Source of the DNA: Adineta vaga
Taxonomy: Eukaryota; Rotifera
Direction of reading: 5' to 3'
Assembly: GCA_021613535.1 (NCBI GenBank)
Contig: CP075494.1
Coordinates: 10,106,001 to 10,170,000, forward strand
DNA: 64,000 nucleotides
This document shows, in pieces, positions 23,830 to 35,202 of this stretch; positions within the stretch are counted from its first letter, which is position 1, and every line of letters starts with the position of its first letter. A model generated the notes under the pieces. That model was not told where the DNA came from and searched no databases. It saw only the letters and a program-made list of their open reading frames with translations. The translations under genes and the position numbers were made by a program.

Positions 23830-26708
23830 TCATTTATCTAATTCACGTTCATAATTTATATTATCTTCACTGATTTGTTCAATTAAACTTTGACGAATAT
23901 GTATCTGTCTAGAATCTTCCGTCTGTTGTGAATCTATTCGTTGATAAAAAAGAACATAAGGTGTTGCCGATGTATATTGAGCACAATTATCCATCATTGC
24001 TTCATAAGATGATGATGTAACAAGATCATCATTCAATAAAAACCATTCACCATTCTGTTCAACACATTCAATTGTAAATGATTTCATATCTCTTGCATAA
24101 ACATAATAATGTCCACCATGAAGTGTATAACCTGTATGAATAATAAGAAGAATAAGACAATATTTCGTAAGAATAGAAACGTTTCCAGATGGATAGACAT
24201 GAACATTGAGAAGTCTAGGATAATTTAGTTTGGTAAAAACTTTACGAAAGACATTGCTTTGTCGATCGTATTCAAAACGATTTAATGATAAGATTAAATA
24301 TTTCGGTGCTGTTTGAAGAATAGTTAAACGTTCAGCATTTTGTAGCGATCTTATTGATGAAATAAAAAATGATCGGAGAGAAAGAATAACAAACATACCG
24401 ACAATGTTCACATCGATATTGATTTTCATCTTTTAATTCTTCTTTTTGGAAATAACAATCAAAAACTGTTTGCAAATTCAAAGATTTCGATGTTTTATCG
24501 TACGAAACCATTGGTAAGGCATTTTCATTCGATGCAGCATAGAATTTCAGTCCATTTTTCATCACTGATATTGGTGTAATCGAATGATTCGAATTGAAAT
24601 TTTCATGAGAAGAATCCGATGTTGGAATAGGTAAAAATAGATAATTATTCGATTCTTCTTGATAAGATTCAATAGAACAACGTTGACAACGATTTATTTG
24701 ACAAGTACGAATTGTAAAGAGATGTTGAATTTCATTTGATGAAAGATTCTTTTCTTCATCTTTGATCGTATCAAGTAAATAACCTAATCATGAAAAAACA
24801 GGCAATCAGAATTCATCGTTTTTTTTTATAGCTAAAGCAATACCAAGAAATTCAGCACAATCTTGTTGTTCATTCATTGTAAACCATGTTGGTCGAGCAA
24901 TCTTTACCTACATTCATTATTTACATAGATATTTAAAAAAATCAATAGGAAATTACTAAATTAATTGCATTTATATACGGTCGTTTGGATAAATTAAGTT
25001 GTGCAAAAACAATTTGTAATTCTCTTAAAACGATTTGATTAGAAAATTCTTGTTCTAAGATATACTTTCGAAATAAATCACATTGATATAATGCTTGTAA
25101 AATCGAATTGACATAACATGTATTTCCTAAATTAATAATTCCAACTCGATTTTTAATCTTTCGATCGTTTTCAATTGTAAGTGAATGTAATCTTGCATGA
25201 ACATTTTTATGATTAAGTAAAACATTTAAATCTGGTTGTGGAACACTATAAATAATTTGTTTTAAAATCATTTCATTCGATATATCATATTCAGGATGAA
25301 GAACAATTCCCATATGACATAATTCAATTAGTTTCATTTTTAAATCTTCATTTGAATTATTTTGTAATGTTTCGAAAAGTTTTGGTAGATGATCAAGAAT
25401 TAAACGAAAAGTTCCAAGACGTTTATCATAACGAACAAACCAAAAGAGAATTTGACAAGCATTATCAACAGTTCGAGAAGAAAATAGATCATCAATTAAT
25501 AATGATGTAGTTTCATCGATGATTTTTAATACATAATCATGATGATTAAAACTAATTAATGTCATACAAAAACCAGCAATCCATGTTTCATAGGAGATAT
25601 ATTGAGAGTATTCAACAGGAGCATCGATTAATTCAATTAATGATTTAATTATTCGTGCTAGACGTTCGCCAGTAAGACGATCATCTGAATACATGTTTTT
25701 AATAATTAAATCAATTGCATCGAGTTGAATACGAGGAAAGAGACAAAATATTGCAGGACTAAATGTTGTTTTAGTTGTAGATTGAACCGTAGATAGAACT
25801 TCGAAAAGATATTCAATTGATCGAGATTGAATAGGTGTTATTCGATCTAAACTAAAATATGAACAGAGTAATGATTTGAATATCTATTGAACTTACGTGT
25901 CATTTATGGAATAATCTGTCGAAAGATTTTGTTCCCATACGAAACCGATCGCTTTTGAAATAGTATCAGTTAATATAAGATCATGTTTAAGATCAATTGA
26001 ATTTTTCGAATTTACTTGATGATGAATCAATGTATTAATAGCATAAAGTGAATAATCAATAGCATCTTTTTGATTTTTGAAAATGAATTCGTTTGATACG
26101 AGATATTTTCTCGAATTTTCATAGAATTCATTAATTAATGCAGAAAATATTGCAAACCATTCGATATCATTTGGTATTACATGTAGATATCGAAGACAAT
26201 AACTCTCCAGAACAAAACGATAGAATTCTAAACCTAATGTTGAAATTAAATTCGATGGACATGAGGAATACAACATTTTGATATATCTAAACATATTATA
26301 AAGAATTTGTTGTAGAAGAATAAGAACAAACCGTATAATATGGATAGATTTTTTATTTGTCGAATTGAATAATAATTGAAATTGTATCTGATTATGTAAA
26401 AGAATTTCATAAAAAGTTTCACTTTTACTTAATGTATTGATAATTAATACGAAAAAACTTTCATTGATACTTTTTTCTGCAAGCAATTGTTCCAGATATT
26501 CAATGATAAGAAAACCTTGTTTATTTTGATGATTTACATTTGATAGAAATTGTAATTTCGTCCATAAATGATGAAGTTTTTCACGAATTAAATGGAGTTT
26601 CTCCGGCGATATTTCGTATTGTTCGTAATCCGTATGAATTCGTTTGATGATATTTATTAAGGAGAGATCATTTTCGATTGAAGTTGTGATTCGAGAAGAC
26701 ACGAACAT
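23830..26708 (-). CDS. Ubiquitin-specific protease, USP35/USP38 type
   Basis: Cysteine deubiquitinase. A helical N-terminal region (about 450 residues, 25150-26708) precedes the catalytic domain, as in USP35/38. Catalytic Cys box NLGNTCYVNSILQAL (around 25125), then ARPTWFTMNEQQDCAEFL (QQDC-EF motif, about 24850-24905). A split zinc-binding pair follows, CQINRCQRC (about 24690) and QYRCEHC (about 24410). Next is YLILSLNRFEYDR, then the His box GYTLHGGHYYVYARD (about 24090-24140), and a WFLLNDD segment completes the triad. Introns are visible at about 25852-25902, 24906-24950 and 24360-24400; the exon 24401 to 24360 junction restores CEHCRSLQNAERL. ATG 26708 begins the first exon. The stop is at 23830-23832. 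The gene lies 166 bp from the convergent GPCR gene. Confidence 0.9.
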
Positions 26709-26788
26709 ATTTCGATTGGTTATTAATCATTGTATTTTCTTATTAAAGCGCGAATGAAAATTTTTTGAAGTTATATTTTGTTTTTATT

Positions 26789-27355
26789 TTAGGGAGTAAA
26801 AAATATCGTTAGATCATCTATGCTTTGTTCAAAAAACGTTTTCTTTGGTTTAGGCCAGATAGCGAGTAAGAATCGATAGAAAACAAATAATATAATTAGA
26901 ATTATTAGAAGATACATAGTTATTTGCCAACAATAATTATTTGTTTGATTGAAGACGAAGTTTTGATCATGTTGTTCGATGAATCGAGAATGTTTTCGAT
27001 TTCTATGTTGTTTAGAAATCGAACGATGATGATGATGATGATGATGATCACCCATTGCTTGTTGTTGAAGAGGAATAGCTGAATTATTTTGATTTCTTAG
27101 TGTACAAATCGTAGTCGATTCTTCATCATTATCTTGTCGAAGACAATCATGTATTCGAGATGACGGAGTTGTATAGACTTCTTCACTTCCACTTTCAAAT
27201 TTCGACGAAGATTTATTCGTTTTTTCACCTTTTTCTTTTTGAGTAATCGATCGAGTTATATGATGAATTTTTGATTGTTGTAAAATTGTATTCGTCGTTG
27301 TTTTATCTAGAGATGGCTCGAAATGATTTGTGATTGTTCGTTTTGATTTTGACAT
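26789..27355 (-). CDS. Probable tail-anchored membrane protein, family not recognised
   Basis: Intronless 188-residue ORF. The first 140 residues are polar, Ser/Thr/Lys-rich and likely disordered, with a run of seven His (about residues 103-109, encoded by ATG repeats on the plus strand at 27028-27048). One strongly hydrophobic segment, WQITMYLLIILIILFVFYRFLLAIW, at about 143-167 is followed by PKPKKTFFEQSIDDLTIFF, so the protein has N-cytosolic/nucleoplasmic tail-anchor topology. The layout is reminiscent of small LEM/emerin- or SNARE-like tail-anchored proteins, but I see no LEM fold or heptad coil. It sits just upstream of the deubiquitinase gene in the same orientation (80 bp gap). No function is assigned. 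Confidence 0.55.
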   Translation of the reverse strand: MSKSKRTITNHFEPSLDKTTTNTILQQSKIHHITRSITQKEKGEKTNKSSSKFESGSEEVYTTPSSRIHDCLRQDNDEESTTICTLRNQNNSAIPLQQQAMGDHHHHHHHRSISKQHRNRKHSRFIEQHDQNFVFNQTNNYCWQITMYLLIILIILFVFYRFLLAIWPKPKKTFFEQSIDDLTIFFTP

Positions 27356-27525
27356 CGAAAAGTTCTTCGATTAGAGAATTGTAGAGAATAGCGCGTAATT
27401 TTGGAGAGAATTTATCAAGCGGGAAGGAAAGTGTATATTTTTATTCGAATTTTAACAAATGAAAACAAAACAAAACAAACAATGCATTGTTGATTGTTTA
27501 CTTCGAAGTATATATTGACGAAATA

Positions 27526-29138
27526 TCACTTATGAATAAGAATAAGAAGAATTGAAAAAGTTATACAAAGAAGAATGAATAGATATTTGTAAATCGACAG
27601 TTTTGGATCACGTAAATGTTCAAGAATCTTCAAAAATACGTGTCCATTTGAAACTGCTGTTGGTATGATGGAGGATGAAAATTTGTCTGTTAAGATGATT
27701 GAGCGTTTCTTTTTCGTTTTACGCGAACGTAAACCACTTTGACATTCACTAAGAGATTCAAGAAATGAATTGCATAGCTATGCATATATGATCAAAAGTA
27801 TTCGACATACTCAGTAATAGCCGATAAAACTTCTGATAAATTTTCAGTTCCTGTAGTTTGTTCGTTTAGTTCATCAATAGAAGACACTTCCAAATCTTCT
27901 TGCCGATTGATATGTTTACTATTGAATGAATCATTCGGCTTTTGTTGTGATTTATTCTCATCCAAAATTAAATAATCTTCTTCTTTGTTAATTAATTGTT
28001 CTGTAAATAAAAGTAAGAAACTATTTTTATCGATATTCAAATAGATGAATTTTACCTGTATTAGTTGTTGCGAGAGCAGATTCAATCAATTGTTTTGTAT
28101 ATGGATTTGTGTTCGTTAATTTTCCGATTTGAGAAGAAATAAAATATTTTGTTTTAATTCTGAGAAAAATCGAAATAGACTCTTTTCTGTTTGATCAGCA
28201 TAATCAATTGCTGTCGTCGTTTGAAAACAATAATTCGATAAATTAATATAAAATTCTAATCTTTCTTCTTTTTCTTGTTCTATTTTTTTCATAGAATCAA
28301 AATATTCTAATGTGCCATATTTTAAACTTAATGGACATAAATATTTCATAATTAATGATAGATATAAACAATCATTCCATGTATGAATATAGAAATCTTT
28401 AATATAATTTGTAGTTGTATTAAAAATTTGATTTAAAAGATTATTAATCCATTTCAATAATAGACTTCGATCTTGTCCAAATGATAAAAGAGTATTTTCT
28501 GTAAAAAGATGTTTATTAGTTGTTATTCGAAAGGATGGAAAATCGAAGATTTTCATAATAATCCAAAGTAAAGCTAAGATTTGTTTTCGATTACCTGAAA
28601 CAATTTCATGAGGAGAAATATTAATATGTTGCATATGTAATTTTAAATAATCTAAAACATATTGAACATTTGTTAACGAATGGAAACGTGTTCGACCATG
28701 TTCACGTTTTAATTTTGTTGATGAAAATATTTCAATTAAATCAAGAAGAATATGTCCATTGGATAAATCTTGTGAAAGATCTTCAACAAATTTCGCTTTA
28801 TTTTGACAGGAAAGATGATAATTAATAAATTTAATAAAACTGGTTATTTGAATATCATCCATTCGTTCATATAATTGTTTGATACGTTTATTTGTGTGAT
28901 ATTCATATGAATGTTCTAATGGAAATGGTAACACATGTGTTACCTTATCTTTTTGTTTAGAAGAAATGATATCAGGAAGAATGTTAGTCTTAGAAATCGA
29001 TAAGGCTGAAGAAAGAGATGATGATGATGATGATGATGATGATAGGAGAGGACAAGGTTGTGTCGATGCATCAATATCGGAGAGATATAATGAATGGGCA
29101 GCAAATGAGAATTGACTTCGTCGTTCAGAAGAGGCCAT
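27526..29138 (-). CDS. Calmin-like protein: tandem calponin-homology domains plus C-terminal anchor
   Basis: Actin-binding membrane protein. After a Ser-run N-terminus (coded by GATGAT repeats near 29014), CH1 spans about residues 92-200 (MDDIQITSFIKFINYHL, LSNGHILLDLIEIFS, FHSLTNVQYVLDYLK, ISPHEIVSGNRKQILALLWIIMKIF) and CH2 about 215-335 (RSLLLKWINNLLNQ, WNDCLYLSLIMKYLCP). Downstream exons (28036-28125 region, 27820-27985 and 27526-27752) give an acidic linker and end with a Lys-rich stretch (RSRKTKKKR) and a terminal TM, YKYLFILLCITFSILILIHK, stop at 27526. CH-CH plus a C-terminal TM is the layout of calmin and of minimal nesprins. The CH2 exon runs into a stop at about 28116 one frame away from the downstream exons with no intron between, so a one-base frameshift (real or sequence error) is likely near 28125-28150. 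Confidence 0.75.
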
Positions 29139-29702
29139 GATGAATAATTATTCGGAATTGTTTCATCTATGAGATATGTCAACACTGATTAATTATGAGA
29201 ATATCAATTTGATTTGAGAGATACTAAATAGAAAATAAATAAACAATTACTTGATCGATCTTCATCAAACTACTTTTAAATCAATTATTCTTCATTGAAA
29301 TTGAGTAGGTCTGTCTCATATTGTATATATATATATATATACTTGACGATTAATGTTTTTTTGATTAATATTCTTCACATATGATTCCTTTTTCTTTGTA
29401 AAGAAGAAAAAAATACATCCGTATTCAATGTCACCATCTGTGGACAATATTCATAGAAAGAATACGAACAATCAACTATACTCACACATACATCTAACAA
29501 ATAATCTTTTCTGTTCTCTTTTATTTATCGTTATCTTCATATGTATAACTGACAATTGTTCACCCTTAAGTAAAGAGTGAACTTACTTTCTTGATAACGT
29601 GTTCTGATGTGAATGTATAGAATAATATTCAATCCAAAGAGACACATAGTTTATTTGATTTTAGTACAGAACAACAAATAGAACAAGAAAAAAATGAATG
29701 AT
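29139..29702. other. Intergenic with TA microsatellite
   Basis: Between the calmin-like gene and the 3' end of SF3A2. A (TA)n tract of about 20 bp lies at 29322-29341. No gene seen. Confidence 0.5.
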
Positions 29703-30732
29703 TTAACTACGTGGTGGACCAGGCGGTGCAGGACCATATGATCGTGCACTTGATGAATGATCGCCGGAATATTTATTCGATTCAAGTTTAAAAGCAAATT
29801 GAAGGAAGAACTATTTGAAAATAGAAAAATATTGTTTAGAGAAGTTTTTGTTTTCGAAAAAATAGAAAGAACAAACTTGTTTAGTTTCTGTATTGTAAGA
29901 TGTCCAAAATTTTCCTTCAGATTTGTCAACTTCACGACTTGGAATCTACAAAAGAAAAAACATTAGTAATAAATTGAGTGATAGAAAAACGTTACTTTAA
30001 AAGCGATTGTTTCATATGGTTCAGCTGCGAATAATAAATATTGCCAACGACGATCTGGTGCTTCAACATGTTGTTCAAAACCTGACATAAAACGATGTTT
30101 TGGTACGATATTATCCGATATTTCAGGATAATCAATTTGAAAAAGAAGTGATTGTTGTTTAGTATCTATAATGCATAAAATTTATAATTCTCTCCAATAG
30201 AATATAATCAAAACCTACCTGGATCACGTTGTTTTGTTACTAAAACGTAAAAACAACAAACATTTGAAATGTATATTATTAAAAAAACAAACAAATGATT
30301 ATGATTTACCTTTATAACCAGGACGACCAATTTTAATAAATTTACGAACTTCATAATGAGGTTTCATAGGTTGAACAAAATCTGATGATTGTTGATTTTC
30401 ACGAGCAGCACGTCGAGCTCTAGAATCAAATATATTTTTTTCTTATTCACTTTTACTTTTTTTTGTCATTATATTGTCTTAACTTACAAATTCGATTGAT
30501 GTTTCTTTCCTTGTGTATGAGCCAAATAGGAACCTTCATTGTTATGTAAAGTTAAACAAAGTTTACATTCATAAGTTCCCAAATGATTTTTCATAAAATA
30601 GGGATCTTTTGAAAGATTAATTGTTTCCAAAGCTAGTTGACGGAGTCGTTCGCGTCGATCACGATTCGATTCCGACGCACTAGCCACACCACCCATACCA
30701 GTTTTACCACCAGCTCGATGTTGAAAATCCAT
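29703..30732 (-). CDS. SF3A2: Splicing factor 3A subunit 2 (SF3a66)
   Basis: Component of the U2 snRNP SF3a complex that acts in spliceosome A-complex formation. The N-terminus MDFQHRAGGKTGMGG is nearly diagnostic for the family. It is followed by SNRDRRERLRQLALETI and a matrin-type zinc finger, YECKLCLTLHNNEGSYLAHTQGKKHQ (C-x2-C...H-x5-H). Later exons give ARRAARENQQ, VRKFIKIGRPGYKVTKQRDP, LLFQIDYPEI, RFMSGFEQHVEAPDRRWQYLLFAAEPYETIAFKIPSREVD and KFWTSYNTETKQFFLQFAFK (split by introns). The protein stops soon after, with SYGPAPPGPPRS; the long Pro-rich C-terminal repeats of vertebrate SF3A2 are absent. Exons: 30484-30732, then about 30310-30420, 30221-30240, 29998-30165, 29882-29945 and 29703-29811. 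Stop TAA at 29703-29705. Confidence 0.93.
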
Positions 30733-31106
30733 ATTTAATGAAATTTATCAATATGATGACTGACAAATAATTCTTATTCTTGCCTTTTATTGTTTCGAAA
30801 TAACAGCAACAATTTTTTCTATTGAAAGAAAGATTAAACCAATAATAAAGGTTCACTCAGTCATTGTACATTAGTGATCTCTTCAGATATATTTCTCACG
30901 TAGTGCATTACATTCTTCTTGATTGGTTTGTAGAAGTTAACCAATGAGAAAACTACTGCAAGTATATATGTCTGCATGCACACAACACAACACAACCACA
31001 CATGCATGAATGTCTACTGTACATATTTATTATCATAAAAACAATCGATAACAGTTTATCAATTGTTACATAATCCAACTAGGTTCTTGATTGATATTCG
31101 TTTTAG
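30733..31106. other. Intergenic between divergent SF3A2 and ATPAF2
   Basis: A 374-bp shared promoter region. It holds a short CACA/ACAAC-rich patch (30972-31004) and a TATTATCATAAAA-like AT segment near 31027. The acceptor-like ATATTCGTTTTAG abuts the ATPAF2 ATG. Confidence 0.45.
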
Positions 31107-31952
31107 ATGAACAGTATTTTTCTACGTCGTTCTATTCCTTCTCTCATTCGTTTATGTTCTCGTTCAACATCATCAAATTTTGGTTTAACAAATCGAGAAC
31201 GTAAACGTTTCTATAAACAAGTTTCAATTGTTGAATCATCTCAATCACCAACTAAATATGAAATTTTACTTGATCAACGAAAATTAAAAACTCCATTAGG
31301 AAATATCATTACAATCGAGAATGAACTTCTTGCATTATCTATTGCACAAGAATGGAATCAACAAATGAAAAAGATTGATCTATCATCAATGCATATGAAT
31401 TCATTGATCAATACAGTAATTGATAATCCCTTAAAACTAACCAAAACTCAATTGATTGATAAAATCATGTATTTTCTTGATTGGGATACACTACTTTATC
31501 GTTGTGATTATCCCGAAGAATTCAAACAATTACAAACCGAATCTTGGGATCCTCTACTCAAATGTATTAATGAACAATTTCATACAAATTTTCAACCCAC
31601 TTATTATCTTGATGTTAAAGATTTGGTAAAGAAATCTGATCGAAATATTATGGAAAAATATTTAGCAAACTTTGATGTACCATCATTAACAATATTCCTT
31701 TTTATTGTTGAACAATTAAAATCAATATTCTTAACGATTAGTTTGATCAAACAATTTCAACCAGTAGAAGATATTGCTACTTTATCACGATTAGAAACGG
31801 AATTTCAAATATCACGTTGGACGAATGTTGAATATCATCATGATTATGAATTGTTGGATATACGTTCGAAAATTTCTGCTGCTTATTTGATTTTTTATTG
31901 TCTAAACAACAATGTTACTAGTACAGTTCTATCGAAAGAAAAACTTCAATAG
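31107..31952 (+). CDS. ATPAF2: ATP synthase F1 assembly factor 2 (ATP12), mitochondrial
   Basis: Chaperone that binds the F1 alpha subunit during assembly of mitochondrial ATP synthase. Intronless, 281 residues, close to the family's usual length. The N-terminus (MNSIFLRRSIPSLIRLCSRS) is Arg/Ser-rich without acids, as expected for a mitochondrial presequence. Family motifs: RKRFYKQVSIVES, YEILLDQRKLKTPLGN, LALSIAQEWNQQ, SMHMNSLINTVIDNP, LDWDTLLYR, ESWDPLLKCINEQF, VEQLKSIFLTISLI, LSRLETEFQISRW and VEYHHDYELLDIRSKISAAYL. The start codon is directly preceded by an AG acceptor (31105-31106), so the transcript may begin by trans-splicing at the ATG itself. No oddity in the coding frame. Confidence 0.94.
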   Translation: MNSIFLRRSIPSLIRLCSRSTSSNFGLTNRERKRFYKQVSIVESSQSPTKYEILLDQRKLKTPLGNIITIENELLALSIAQEWNQQMKKIDLSSMHMNSLINTVIDNPLKLTKTQLIDKIMYFLDWDTLLYRCDYPEEFKQLQTESWDPLLKCINEQFHTNFQPTYYLDVKDLVKKSDRNIMEKYLANFDVPSLTIFLFIVEQLKSIFLTISLIKQFQPVEDIATLSRLETEFQISRWTNVEYHHDYELLDIRSKISAAYLIFYCLNNNVTSTVLSKEKLQ

Positions 31953-32218
31953 ATAATTGTTTAACTATAGTCTCAACATAACTATAGGTTCGTTTTGACT
32001 TTTTTTTAGATGTAACATTTTGTACAGTACTTTTCTTCAAAACAAACATATTCGAACAAATGTTCATATTTGTTAGATTTCAAAAATGTTGAATTATTCT
32101 ATTATCAACAATAAGAATTGCATATTCGATGTAAAATACTAGAGTGAGTTTATTCTAAATCTGACTAAGAAAATATTCGTTTCAATTTTTTAGTTCTCAA
32201 CAATTCTGTTTACGAAAA

Positions 32219-33322
32219 ATGTTGCACTTACCTTCGATGTTAACCTATGGGTTTTTCTCTTTTATCTTAGCATTTTTTAACAAAGCACTTTTTGAAATAG
32301 CTAATTTTCGAAACAGTTTATTTGTGATATTTTGTCAACTTACTTTTATTATTATTTCATTTCAAATTTTGGCTTGTATTCGTTTAATAACAATACCTAC
32401 TATGAACAAAAATGAGTTGTATACATTATTTATTCCAGCAATATTTTTTTGTTTAAGTACGGTTTTATCTTTGCAAGCATTGATGAAATTAAATGTTGCG
32501 ATTTATGTTGTCATTAAAGTAGGTTATTTATTTTCAGAAAAGATTATCCTATTCTTTTTTCTTAGCGTTGTACACCAGCTTTAACTCTTATTTTATCGGT
32601 TATTATCTTGAAAAAACAAAAATTAAATATGAAAGTAGGTTTATGTGTATTGATGATGACAATTGGTGCAATAATTACTTCAATTGGTGATGTTTCTTAT
32701 CATTTTCAATCGTATCTCATCGGAAGTTTAAGCGTGATATTTCATGCAATCTATTTACTCACTATTCAACGATTTAGTGAACAGAAAAATTCCAATGATG
32801 TTCTTTATATCAATAGTTTATTATCTCTACCCATGATTTTTCTTCTAATGATAACTTTATCAGATGAATTATCCGCTATCCAATCATATAAAGGTTATCG
32901 TACAATACATTTTTGGCTTTATTTTATCTTATCGACAATTGGTGGGGGATTACTCAATGGTGCAACATTTTGGTGTACGATTAAAAATTCCGCATTGACA
33001 ACAAGGTAACTATTTGAAGGGAATGTCGATTGATATGTTACTTTCCTTTTTCTTGAATAGTGTGGTGGGTGTTTTGAAAAGTATTCTTCAAATCTTTTTT
33101 GGTATGTTTGCATTTGATCGATTAGCAATCAATAGTAAGACAATTATTGGTATTGTTTTATCATTGATTGGTGGAACAATGTTCAGTTATTTTGAATATA
33201 CGAATAAGAAAACAAAATCAGTGATGACAACAAGTGATCCTATTCCTGAACAAAGATTAAACTCAACTATCGAAACGAAAGAAACAAGATTAGATACAGA
33301 AAAGTTTGTATTTTCTACCTAA
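32219..33322 (+). CDS. SLC35D-like nucleotide-sugar transporter
   Basis: Ten-TM drug/metabolite-superfamily carrier, probably of the Golgi or ER. Exons 32219-32518, 32566-33005 and 33061-33322 give 333 residues, and all junctions keep frame. Landmarks: FFNKALFE near the first TM (SLC35 proteins have F-NK/F-TK there), RCTPALTLILSVIILKKQKLNMKVG (the RRFT...EFL-like block of TM4/5), GAIITSIGDVSYHFQSYLIG (SLC35D-type G..GS.D..F...GY), YLLTIQRFSEQ, INSLLSLPMIF and SALTTSVVGVLKSILQIFFGMFAF (the conserved T-S/T-x-G-x-x-K segment of the last TMs), then a polar tail. The substrate (UDP-GlcA, UDP-GalNAc, GDP-mannose or other) cannot be inferred. An acceptor-like CAATTTTTTAG ends at 32193, 25 nt before the ATG. 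Confidence 0.85.
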
Positions 33323-33593
33323 ATTTTCATTTATTCTATATCTAGTTTTTGAAAACGAATCGAAAATCATTTAATCTATTTGTTGGTATTTAGATTGTTA
33401 AATTATTCAACTGATAACGTTCATGCAGATTCAACAACATATCATTTATAAAATTTAGAAAAAAATCTATTGTACTACTGTCTTTGTGAATCTCAAGAGT
33501 AATATTTATTGTTCATCGATATTTATTTGTTCAATCTTATTGTGATAAATCTCGCAATTTACTTTCATATTTCCTCTTTCAGATGGTATTATC

Positions 33594-34894
33594 ATGAATC
33601 TCTTACATTTATTTATCTGTATTTTTTATTGTCTATATTCTTCCATCATTTGTGATTCATCATGTTCACGTGAAAAAAGTCGAATTGTTCGTGATTATTT
33701 TACACAGGTAATTTCCTCAAAAACTTCTCATCATTTATTTATCGCCATTTTCAGGCACTTTATCCAATCTATGAAAAAAATCATATATCTATTCCATATG
33801 AATGTATCTTTTCTCCAAAACGTGATATATATTATGAACAAGAAATCAATAAAGTAAAAATTTCGCACGATGAATGGTTATGTAAATATTGTAATAAAAC
33901 ATTTTATTCTGAATATCATCTTGATCTGCATCTATTAATTCGACACAATGACACACTTACTCAAGTAAAAAAAACGATCTGATTTTGGCACTATGTTGTT
34001 ATTTGTTTACTTTTAGGATGAACAACCCGTTTGTTTGGCTGATCATTGTCTTATATTTCGTTGTGATGTTTTAAAACGATCAAAAATCTCAATACGATCT
34101 ATCAATCCGTTAGCACGAGGACCCGATGTTAACATTGTAAAATATAAAAAAATTCACAATGAACAACAACTCACTATTCTTAGAAGTCGATGCGCAGTAT
34201 GAAGAAAATTTTCTGACAAAAATTTTTGTTCAATTTGTTTTTCTTATTTTAGTCTATAATCAATCAATGTATTCCACATACGATACATCACGATGCACGA
34301 ATCAAAATACAACGTAAGTGATCTTTGTTTTCCTCCAATAAATTGAGCTTATGCGTCATGTTTTTGTTCACCAATGAAATGTTCGTATGAGTCATCAGCA
34401 AATACGTTACAGCTTTTGTTTTGTTTTTGTCAAATAACGTTCGGTTCTTTTTCTCTATTTAGATGAAATGTATGCAGAAGTATGTGCTTATTTAATCACG
34501 AATAAATATTTTGAATTGCCTGATTATTGTGTAAGAATATTCTTTTTCATCATATTTCTTTTACTTAAAAGAGACTTATTTCTAGAAACCATTGATTAAT
34601 TTTACAACTGTATTAGGTGCAGCAATCTTGATCTTTCTATGCTTGGTTGGAATTGGAATTATTCGACGATCTGATTGGAAGTATGTTAAAATGAATTCTA
34701 ATAAATATTTTATTTCTAAATATATATTTAGATTCAATGATGATGAGGATGAATCAGATAAACATCTTTCGGATGAAACGATCTCTTCAGCCACTGCTCT
34801 CCTAGCAAAAACACCCGCCAATGGAATAATTCATTCTTCGAAAAGTCCAACTACTACTATTCGCCATCGAGTTCGTTTTAAATCTGAAGACTAA
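33594..34894 (+). CDS. Type I membrane protein with lumenal C2H2 finger, family not recognised
   Basis: About 280 residues in seven or so exons (33594-33707, about 33756-33963, 34018-34198, 34255-34313, 34463-34530, 34587-34680, 34733-34894), all GT..AG. The N-terminus MNLLHLFICIFYCLYSSIIC is a signal peptide. A C2H2 unit, WLCKYCNKTFYSEYHLDLHLLIRH (C-x2-C-x12-H-x4-H), lies between it and a Cys-rich segment (VCLADHCLIFRCDVL, RSRCASIINQC, ICAY.., PDYC). A single TM, FTTVLGAAILIFLCLVGIGII, precedes an acidic and Ser-rich cytosolic tail (NDDEDESDKHL). A zinc finger on the lumenal or extracellular side is unusual: either the hydrophobic N-terminus is not a signal peptide, or the fold is a disulfide/zinc-stabilised ectodomain. 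A four-codon upstream ORF overlaps the start. No function is assigned. Confidence 0.7.
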
Positions 34895-35202
34895 GATCGA
34901 TCTTTGTCTGTTTTTCTTTTTTTGTGAATAATCTAGTCTTTTGCTTTGTCTCATGTAATCTTCATATTTTTCTTTTTGTATTTTCTATGTTGTCAATTAT
35001 TTATTGAATACTTTTTTATCTAAAAGAAAAGAAGCCATTAAATAAGACAAAAGATTCTTCATCGAGGTGAGTACATTTCTATCCAATCACTTTGCATCAG
35101 GCTGTTCAACAAGTAATTACAACATCGAGACAAAATTTACGCAGTATATAAGTAGCTGAAAAAGCTGAATTGCTTTCATTTTTTTCGTTTTTAGATCCTA
35201 GA

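Noticed and set aside
27028-27048. Seven-His run as an affinity tag or metal site
   Set aside because: Encoded by a simple ATG/CAT microsatellite within a disordered region, so it is more likely repeat expansion.
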